A stretch of DNA of 11,590 nucleotides from contig JBJXGE010000016.1 in NCBI GenBank assembly GCA_046154185.1, forward strand, positions 1 through 11,590, in the 5' to 3' direction. The position numbers and the translations under genes were made by a program. Source of the stretch: JBJXGE01 sp046154185 (GTDB taxonomy: Bacteria; Planctomycetota; UBA8108; UBA1146; JAJFFE01). This document shows, piece after piece, positions 6,415 to 11,590 of this stretch. Positions within the stretch are counted from its first letter, which is position 1. The number at the start of each line of letters is the position of its first letter. The notes under the pieces are model-generated. The model was not told the DNA's origin and made no database searches. It saw nothing but the letters and a program-made list of their open reading frames with translations.

Positions 6415-9400
6415 CGTTCAGTTCCTTCGTGTCTCGGCGAACTACCGAACTCGCCATTCTCAGAGTCGCCACTCTGAGAGTGGCCACTGTCCGCGACGGC
6501 CTTCGATCTCAGCGCCAGTCCTTCCTCAATCGCTCGTTCGAGCGGAAGCAGACGGCCGGCATGCTCAATTCGCAAGTACGCCTCATCGCCCAGTCGCGAT
6601 CGCAAGCTCTTCACGTCTTGCTCGCGTCGCGCAGCGATTGTCGGCGCAAGCGGCGCGTGGAGTTGCTCCCGCAGCACTTGCGCCGCCGCCAAGAGGCGCA
6701 CCGCGCATTCTGGTTGCCCGATTTTGTTCGCGACCGAGCCCAAGATTTGCAGCGAGACCGCAATCCCGTGTTGATCTCCCAACTCGCGCCGGATGCGCAG
6801 ACTCTGCTGCATTTGATCGAGTGCCAGAGCATAGTTGCCGATTCGCTCCGATACCAGACCGAGGTTCATCAGCGTGCTGGACTCCCAACTGCGATTCTCG
6901 AGTTTACGATTGAGCTCGAGCGCCTCCTCGTAGTATTGGCGAGCCATGCCGAAATCCTCGCGTCGCTCAGCGATGGTGCCGAGCGGCACTAAGCTCAACG
7001 CGATGTTGTGCGGATCCTTCAACTCTCTAAAGATCGCCAAGCTCTGCTGATGAAGTGGGAATGCCTGATCGTAGTTGCCTTCGAGCTGCGCGAGGATGCC
7101 GAGGCTGTTGAGTGCGAGCGCGATGCCTTGCGGCGCGTTGCGTGCGCGTTCGATCCGCAGACACTCGGTATGACTCTCGCGCGCGCCGACAAAATCCGCC
7201 TGCCGTTGTTGCACAGCGCCGAGTCGTCGGAGAATTCTCGCGCTACCGGCGAGATCGCCGGTCGCGCGAAACTGAAGGAGCGCCTTGGCGAGATCGCGAC
7301 GGGCAGCGCCGTACTCGCTTTGTCGGGTCGCGAGGATGCCGCTCACTTCGAGGGCAAGCGCGGATTCCGCTGGGTGCTGCTGCGACTCGGTGTTCGCGAG
7401 CAGCTGCTCGCACCAGCGCCGGCCCTCTGCCCAATGGCCGCGAATCGTCCAGTAGCGCGAGAGCGCGCCGACCAACGTCAGCCCGTCGAGATAGAGGGCG
7501 TTCGTCGTGAGTGAGTTTTCAAACAGTACGCGCAGATTGCCGTGCTCGAGCGCGAGTCGCGTGAGCGAAGTCGCTTGTTTCGGCCCGTCGAGCTCTGCTG
7601 TCGCGCGTCGCGCGAGCTCAGCATAGTACTGGTGGTGTCGTTCACGCACTTGCGCATGCTCCGCCGTTTCGGTCGCCAATTGTTCGAGCGAATACTGGCG
7701 AACCGTTTCGAGTAAGCGATAGCGCGCCCGCGCGTCGTCGGTCGAGCGATGCGCGTCAATCTCCAACAGCGATTTCGCCGCCAGACTCGCCAGTGCATCA
7801 AGAACTTGCCATTCCGCGAGTTCGTCGCTCGCGCACACCGCTTCGGCGGCCTCGAGCGTGAAGCCGCCGCTGAAGATCGCGATGGCGCGAAAGAGTCGTC
7901 GCTCGCCACCTCGCAGTTGCTCGTAGCTCCAGTCGAAAAGCGCGCGCAAGGTCTGGTGTCGATGCGGCGCCGAAGTAGGGCCGCCTGCCAACAAGCGGAA
8001 TCGATCGCTGAGGCGTTCAGCGATCTCTGCGACCGCAAGCACGCGCACGCGCGCCGCGGCGAGCTCGATCGCGAGCGGAATGCCGTCGAGTTCACGACAA
8101 ATGCTGGCGACGGCGCGCGTGTTGTCGGTCGTCAGCTGAAAATCGTGCTGGATCGCCCGTGCGCGTTCGACAAAGAGCTGCACCGATTCGCTGCTAGCGA
8201 TGGAACTCGGGTCGCGTGCATCGACTGGCAACTCGGCGGGCACACTCAACGGCGCGACGTGAAACACCGCTTCGCCCGAGCAGCTAAGCGCTTCGCGGCT
8301 CGTCACCAAGATGCGGAGGCCGCTCGCGACGCCGAGAATCTGCGAGCAAAAAGCGGTCGTCGCGACGAGCACGTGCTCGCAATTGTCGAGGACGAGCAAG
8401 CGCTGGTCGTGGCCAAAGCGCTGCGCGATGGTGTCGACGATCGGTCGCGGCGGCGCTTCTTCGATGCTGAGTGTCGCCGCGATCGCTTTAGGCAAGAGTT
8501 CTGGATCAGCCAGCGTCGCGAGTTCGACGAGCCACACGCCGGCGTTGAATTCCTCGAGCGACAGCCGCGCCACTTCGTGCGCAAGGCGCGTCTTGCCGGC
8601 GCCGCCCGCGCCGGTCAGCGTCAACAACCGGTGCGTGCCGAGAATCGCGCGCACGCTCGCGAGTGCCGCCGCGCGCCCGACGAAACTCGTGAGGGGCAAT
8701 GGGAGATTCGTCAGGTGCGCGCGCCGGGTGGTCACCGTCGCTGGCTCGTTGCGACGCAGCGCCCGCAGCGTTTGTTCCGCAATCTCTTCGTCGAGTTCCG
8801 CGCGCGCCTCGGCTATCGAATTCAAGCGTCGCGAAACTTCTAGCTCGAGACAACGCTCGACGAGTTGGCGCAGTCGCGGCGAGAGCGTGGCGGGTAGTGC
8901 ACTCCACGCAGGCGGCGCGAGCGAAGTCCCCGGTTGCGGAACGAACGCCTGCGCTCCGCTGAGACATTCGAAGAGGACGCAGCCGAACGCGAACACATCG
9001 CTGCGGGCATCCGGCGCGAGTCCATGTAGTTGCTCAGGACTCATGTAGCCGGGCGTGCCGGCAAGCACGCCCGTCGCGCTCAAAGCCTCGTTAGAGAGCG
9101 CGCGCGCGAGACCGAAGTCGAGGACTTTGACTTGACCGACCGCCGCAACGTCCGACACACGAGCGCCGGCTTCGGGCAGCACGTGGATATTCGCCGGTTT
9201 GAGATCGCAGTGCGCGATGCCGCGCTCGTGCGCGGCCTCGAGTCCGCGCGCTACTTGACGACAGATCCGCGTGGTGGACTCGATCGAGAGCGGTCCGCGT
9301 GCTAGGCACGCCGCGAGCGATTCGCCGCCGACGCGCTCCATCGCGATCACGCGTCGACCCTGCCATTCTTCAAAGCTGTGGATCGTCGCGATATTCGGGT

Positions 9401-9815
9401 GGTTCAGCGCGGCGAGGAGGCGCGCTTCGCGCTCGAATTGCGCTCGCCACTGACGATCCGCTTCGATGCTTGCGGAGAGCAGTTTGAGCGCGACTAAACG
9501 GTCGAGGTGCGTGTCGCGGGCGAGATACACGACGCCCATGCCGCCGTGGCCGAGCACGTCCTCGATCACATAGTGGAGGAGCTGGGTGCCGGGCGCAAGC
9601 AAGGCGGTTGTCGCCGCGGCGCGCTGCGCGACGCTCGCGAGATGACTCGGCGACTCCATGTACGCCGCGTCGTCGCAGCGAAGTAGCGACTCGAGTTCGC
9701 GGCGTAGCTCGAGATCGGTCGCGCAATGCGCATCGAGAAAACTCCGCTGCTCGCTCGGTGAAAGATCACAGCACGCCTTGAACAGGCGATCGAGCTCGGC
9801 CCAGTTTTCATTCAT
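6411..9815 (-). CDS. Soluble Ser/Thr protein kinase fused to STAND ATPase and TPR array
   Basis: A 1134-residue cytoplasmic signalling protein. Residues 1-50 are the helical leader common on planctomycete and acidobacterial kinases. The kinase domain spans about 80-350: Gly-loop GHGGMG (89-94), Lys111 in VALK, catalytic loop HCDLKPAN (202-209), DFG (233-235) and SPE (259-261). All catalytic residues are present, but the usual HRD arginine is Cys203. A STAND/NB-ARC-like ATPase of the COG3903 kind spans about 375-610: Walker A GAGGAGKT (402-409), Walker B LLVLDN (473-478), TSR (505-507) and GIPLA (578-582). A winged-helix-like stretch follows, then TPR-like helices about 790-1045 and the usual C-terminal helix pair to 1100. 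I see no membrane segment, unlike PknB-type receptors. The start overlaps the sigma gene by 8 nt and has little ribosome site of its own, suggesting coupling. The probable role is to integrate a TPR/STAND-sensed signal and phosphorylate a partner, plausibly the sigma factor. Confidence 0.93.
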   Translation of the reverse strand: MNENWAELDRLFKACCDLSPSEQRSFLDAHCATDLELRRELESLLRCDDAAYMESPSHLASVAQRAAATTALLAPGTQLLHYVIEDVLGHGGMGVVYLARDTHLDRLVALKLLSASIEADRQWRAQFEREARLLAALNHPNIATIHSFEEWQGRRVIAMERVGGESLAACLARGPLSIESTTRICRQVARGLEAAHERGIAHCDLKPANIHVLPEAGARVSDVAAVGQVKVLDFGLARALSNEALSATGVLAGTPGYMSPEQLHGLAPDARSDVFAFGCVLFECLSGAQAFVPQPGTSLAPPAWSALPATLSPRLRQLVERCLELEVSRRLNSIAEARAELDEEIAEQTLRALRRNEPATVTTRRAHLTNLPLPLTSFVGRAAALASVRAILGTHRLLTLTGAGGAGKTRLAHEVARLSLEEFNAGVWLVELATLADPELLPKAIAATLSIEEAPPRPIVDTIAQRFGHDQRLLVLDNCEHVLVATTAFCSQILGVASGLRILVTSREALSCSGEAVFHVAPLSVPAELPVDARDPSSIASSESVQLFVERARAIQHDFQLTTDNTRAVASICRELDGIPLAIELAAARVRVLAVAEIAERLSDRFRLLAGGPTSAPHRHQTLRALFDWSYEQLRGGERRLFRAIAIFSGGFTLEAAEAVCASDELAEWQVLDALASLAAKSLLEIDAHRSTDDARARYRLLETVRQYSLEQLATETAEHAQVRERHHQYYAELARRATAELDGPKQATSLTRLALEHGNLRVLFENSLTTNALYLDGLTLVGALSRYWTIRGHWAEGRRWCEQLLANTESQQHPAESALALEVSGILATRQSEYGAARRDLAKALLQFRATGDLAGSARILRRLGAVQQRQADFVGARESHTECLRIERARNAPQGIALALNSLGILAQLEGNYDQAFPLHQQSLAIFRELKDPHNIALSLVPLGTIAERREDFGMARQYYEEALELNRKLENRSWESSTLMNLGLVSERIGNYALALDQMQQSLRIRRELGDQHGIAVSLQILGSVANKIGQPECAVRLLAAAQVLREQLHAPLAPTIAARREQDVKSLRSRLGDEAYLRIEHAGRLLPLERAIEEGLALRSKAVADSGHSQSGDSENGEFGSSPRHEGTER
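6444..6488 (-). repeat. Tandem 15-bp repeat at the 3' end of the kinase gene
   Basis: Two near-identical 15-bp units, AGTGGC(C/G)ACTCT(C/G)AG on the minus strand, lie at 6488-6474 and 6473-6459, differing at two positions. A decayed third unit, AATGGCGAGTTCGGT, follows at 6458-6444. In the kinase frame they encode SGHSQ, SGDSE and NGEFG near residues 1110-1124, beyond the last recognisable domain, so the repeat adds a small polar tail. Confidence 0.7.
6458..6479 (-). promoter_or_regulatory. Perfect 9-bp hairpin just upstream of the hydrolase-like gene
   Basis: TCTCAGAGT (6458-6466) and ACTCTGAGA (6471-6479) are exact inverted copies around a 4-nt loop. In the mRNA the hairpin lies inside the last codons of the kinase, about 44 nt before the downstream ATG at 6414. 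No T-run follows, so it is not a terminator. It could slow ribosomes, mark an RNA processing site or protect a 3' end. It arises from the tandem repeat at 6444-6488, so it may also be incidental. Confidence 0.4.
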
Positions 9816-10404
9816 TTGCGATTTTGGGCGAGCCTACTTCGATTTCGCGCTTGAGCCACGCTTTTGCGAGTCGCCAGTCGTAGTCGACCGTGCGCGGTGT
9901 TAGCCCGAGGAGTTCGGCGGTTTCGTCGACCGTCAGTCCGAGGAAGTACCGGTGCTTCACGATCTGCGACTTGCGCGCGTCGAACGCTTCGAGACGCACC
10001 AGCGCGTCGTCCAGCGCGATCACATCGATCGCCGATGAGTCGAGGCTGAGGCCGCCGACGACATCATCTTCCAGCGGCACGCGCACCGCGCCCGCGCCAC
10101 GCTTGAGGCGGCGCTTCCCTCGCGCGTGATCGATGAGGATTTGTCGCATGGCTTCCGCCGCGCTCGCCATGAAGTGTGCGCGGTTTTGCCACTCGAGCGG
10201 CGTGTCGCCGAACATCTTCAAATACGCTTCGTTGACGAGCGCCGTCGCCTGCAAGGTGTGGTTCTGCCGCTCCGCCGCGATGCGGTGCGCCGCGATGCGA
10301 TGCAGCTCGTCGTACACGAGTTGGATGAGACGCGTGCGCGCATCCGGCTCACCCGCCGCCATCGCTTGCAGTAAGACTGTGACTTGAGAGCCCGGTGTGC
10401 CCAC
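9808..10404 (-). CDS. ECF sigma-70 factor (TIGR02999 / Sigma70_ECF-like)
   Basis: A 198-residue extracytoplasmic-function sigma factor directing RNA polymerase to a small promoter set. Region 2 spans about 20-100. Its diagnostic stretch, NHTLQATALVNEAYLKMF (48-65) followed by WQNRAHFMA and MRQILIDHARGKRR, matches the TIGR02999 pattern as I remember it. Region 4 spans about 130-190 with a helix-turn-helix, LTVDETAELLGLTPRTVDYD. Canonical ECF factors have an acidic DAED-like motif just before LVQE; here the aligned residues are Gln52-Ala53-Thr54-Ala55, with Thr50 nearby. The start is the GTG at 10404; an in-frame TAA lies upstream, and GAGAGGA sits 11 nt before it, a somewhat long spacing. The 3' end overlaps the kinase start (ATGAATGA). 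No anti-sigma factor lies next to it, and the kinase is the obvious candidate regulator. Confidence 0.93.
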   Translation of the reverse strand: MGTPGSQVTVLLQAMAAGEPDARTRLIQLVYDELHRIAAHRIAAERQNHTLQATALVNEAYLKMFGDTPLEWQNRAHFMASAAEAMRQILIDHARGKRRLKRGAGAVRVPLEDDVVGGLSLDSSAIDVIALDDALVRLEAFDARKSQIVKHRYFLGLTVDETAELLGLTPRTVDYDWRLAKAWLKREIEVGSPKIANE

Positions 10405-10499
10405 CTGTGTTCGTATCCTCTCGTCGCGTCCACATTATGACGATCGCGAGCGGAGAGAGTTAGAGATCCCTCCTGCGAACTCGGAGCGGGGACGCGGGC
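10405..10499 (-). promoter_or_regulatory. Leader region of the sigma-kinase-hydrolase operon with a possible -10
   Basis: This 95-bp gap lies between the putative lipoprotein gene and the sigma factor, all reading leftward. On the minus strand CATAAT (10439-10434) resembles a -10 element and would start a transcript about 22 nt before the GTG. No good -35 lies at 16-18 bp, where the sequence reads TAACTC. GAGAGGA at 10422-10416 is the best ribosome site. Read-through from the upstream gene is equally possible, since I see no terminator between them. Confidence 0.35.
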
Positions 10500-11186
10500 T
10501 CAGCGCCCGTCATCGCGCAATAGGTCGAGTCCGACGAGGCCCGTGAGGAAATCGACCAGCTCGAGCGGGTTAAGACCGATGTCGAAGCGCCCGAGGAGCG
10601 GCGTTACCGAGGCCGCGAACCAGCCGTGATCGGCGATGGGACGCGCGCGCGGCGCGGTTGTCGCGACAGATGCGGTATCTGTGTCTGCCACCGGTTCGGC
10701 GTTTGTTTCTTCGTCGTGATTATTCAGTCGCGGATTGACGAGCAATCGGTCGAGCAGCAACACACCGTTCGTGTGCTCGGCGACGTGATAATTTCCCATC
10801 AAGAACCACGGCGCGAAAAAGCCGCGCACGTAGGGATGCGAGTCGCCGTACCCCTCCGCGGTTTCGGCGTATCCATACCAGGGCCACAACAGAAAAAGCG
10901 CGGGGAAGGCGGCGGTGCGCAACTCGCCGTCACTCTGGCGCGCGGCCGGCACGTGCTCGAGCGCGAGGCGGGGCGCGAGCGTCGCGTCGCCGAACCCGAC
11001 CGCCGGTCGCACGAGCGTCGTCACTTCGATTTCGGCATAAAGTCCGACGCCGAAAGCGGCTCGGGCGAGCACGCAGTCGGCAAGATCCGCGCCGCGCGAA
11101 CGCAAGTAGCGACCGGTTGGCGCACAGCCGAGAGCGGTTGAGAACATAAGAAGAATCAGCAGTGTCTTGCGCTCGAGACGGGCCAT
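10500..11186 (-). CDS. Putative lipoprotein or exported protein, planctomycete-type, function unknown
   Basis: A 228-residue exported protein. Residues 1-20 make a signal sequence (RLERK, then LLILLMFSTA) ending in A-L-G-C at 18-21. Cys21 could be lipidated, but the residues at -3 and -2 are not the usual Leu and Ala/Ser, so the lipobox is imperfect. The mature part starts APTGRYLRSRGADLADC. This, and the C-terminal segment NPLELVDFLTGLVGLDL (206-222) followed by Asp-Asp, resemble a family of uncharacterised planctomycete lipoproteins as I recall it. A region rich in Trp, Tyr and Phe (about 94-135) and an acidic, low-complexity stretch (157-177) lie between. The ATG at 11186 is preferred over one 27 codons upstream because it opens the signal peptide; its ribosome site is weak. 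It lies 95 bp upstream of the sigma gene on the same strand. I assign no function. Confidence 0.75.
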   Translation of the reverse strand: MARLERKTLLILLMFSTALGCAPTGRYLRSRGADLADCVLARAAFGVGLYAEIEVTTLVRPAVGFGDATLAPRLALEHVPAARQSDGELRTAAFPALFLLWPWYGYAETAEGYGDSHPYVRGFFAPWFLMGNYHVAEHTNGVLLLDRLLVNPRLNNHDEETNAEPVADTDTASVATTAPRARPIADHGWFAASVTPLLGRFDIGLNPLELVDFLTGLVGLDLLRDDGR

Positions 11187-11196
11187 ATGCTGCGCT

Positions 11197-11226
11197 TTAT
11201 CAGAATTCGCAACTTCGGGGTATAGT
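11197..11226 (+). promoter_or_regulatory. Candidate sigma-70-type promoter for the right-edge gene
   Basis: TTATCA (11197-11202, four of six matches to TTGACA) and TATAGT (11221-11226, five of six to TATAAT) are 18 bp apart. Transcription would begin near 11233, ahead of both the 13-codon leader frame and the exported protein. It lies within the divergent spacer 11187-11298, so it may sit close to the unseen promoter of the leftward lipoprotein-like gene. The call rests on consensus matching only. Confidence 0.45.
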
Positions 11227-11260
11227 TTCCAACTCGCAATGACGCATGGAGGTCTGTGGA

Positions 11261-11302
11261 ATGCCATTTGGTGTTCCGCAAGCGGAAGAGGGGTGTCGAT
11301 GA
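11261..11302 (+). CDS. Possible 13-codon leader peptide
   Basis: A short frame encodes MPFGVPQAEEGCR and ends in a TGA that overlaps the downstream ATG (ATGA at 11299-11302). GGAGG at 11248-11252 is 8 nt before its ATG, a strong and well-placed ribosome site with no other obvious use. The arrangement is what a translationally coupled leader would look like. The peptide has no run of one amino acid suggesting classical attenuation. A frame this short can arise by chance, and the downstream gene has its own site (AGAGGGG), so this is tentative. Confidence 0.35.
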   Translation: MPFGVPQAEEGCR

Positions 11303-11590
11303 CTCGTTTGCCGAGATTGCAGTGGGCGTTTCCACAGGTTTTTGGCTTGGCGATGTTGCTGGTTGTCGTGTTGGCGAAGGCGACGGTGGTCGCGCAGGTC
11401 GCGCCGCAACGCGCGCTCGATTTTCAGGGAACGAGCGGACCTGTTTTGGGTCCGACCGCATCGGGCCCCACACCGTTTGGTCCGACTTTGGGCCCGGTGC
11501 ATCAAGGTCCGGTGTTGCACGCTGGCGTGTCGCCGCTCGGCGTGTGCTACAACGCGGCGGGCGCGGTGTTCGGCGTGCCGACGTTGTATG
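11299..11590 (+). CDS. Exported Gly-Pro-rich protein, N-terminal part (cut by window end)
   Basis: An open frame of 97 codons with no stop before the window ends. Residues about 1-33 form a Sec signal peptide (TRLPR, then a core around LAMLLVVVLA, with likely cleavage near VVA and QVA). The exported part is rich in Gly-Pro steps between residues 50 and 80 (SGPVLGPTASGPTPFGPTLGP), then continues LHAGVSPLGVCYNAAGAVFG. The ATG at 11299 has AGAGGGG 5 nt upstream. An in-frame ATG at 11239 also exists but lacks a ribosome site and would bury the signal sequence. A good promoter candidate lies at 11197-11226. It is divergent from the lipoprotein-like gene. I recognise no family; the Gly-Pro segment could be a flexible linker or low-complexity stalk. 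Confidence 0.65.
   Translation, partial: MTRLPRLQWAFPQVFGLAMLLVVVLAKATVVAQVAPQRALDFQGTSGPVLGPTASGPTPFGPTLGPVHQGPVLHAGVSPLGVCYNAAGAVFGVPTLY

Noticed and set aside
7749..8843. A 364-codon plus-strand frame within the kinase gene
   Set aside because: It is a shadow of the STAND region, whose Walker A, Walker B and GIPLA motifs are intact on the minus strand.
10488..10512. Short hairpin (CGGGC / GCCCG) around the stop of the lipoprotein-like gene
   Set aside because: It is a five-bp stem with no T-run, not enough to call a terminator before the sigma gene.

Overview
The window looks like a piece of a high-GC genome from the Planctomycetota. This rests on content, not on a marker gene. It has a TIGR02999-type ECF sigma factor beside a Ser/Thr kinase. 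It also has a secreted protein whose N-terminus carries a paired dockerin-like block (DFNGDG and GNDDGNVD loops, each followed by a Y-L-F helix, then a G/P/C-rich stretch), as is common in planctomycete secretomes, and a small lipoprotein-like protein of a type I associate with planctomycetes. No RNA gene, mobile element, CRISPR array or prophage is visible.

Layout. Bases 1-323 hold no convincing gene but contain a strong intrinsic terminator (32-65, minus). A nitrilase-superfamily amidohydrolase (324-1337, minus) and an exported S9 prolyl-oligopeptidase-family peptidase (1511-3577, plus) are divergent from a 173-bp spacer. After a 176-bp convergent gap comes a minus-strand block read right to left: an ECF sigma factor (9808-10404), a 1134-residue kinase-STAND-TPR protein (6411-9815) and an 886-residue exported dockerin/alpha-beta-hydrolase protein (3754-6414). 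Upstream of it on the same strand is a putative lipoprotein (10500-11186). Divergent from that, at the right edge, starts an exported Gly-Pro-rich protein (11299 onward, cut by the window end), preceded by a plausible promoter and a 13-codon leader ORF.

How the genes may work together. The sigma, kinase and hydrolase genes overlap at both junctions (8 nt and 4 nt), so they are almost certainly one transcript with translational coupling. The sigma factor lacks the acidic motif that canonical ECF sigmas use in region 2.2 and has threonines there. With a soluble kinase encoded next to it and no anti-sigma gene in view, a phosphorylation-controlled sigma is a reasonable hypothesis. The kinase carries its own ATP-dependent STAND switch and TPR array, a likely input module. 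The coupled exported protein has a hydrolase fold, but its nucleophile-elbow serine appears to be replaced by glycine, so it may bind rather than cleave its ligand. I consider this three-gene unit the most interesting part of the window.
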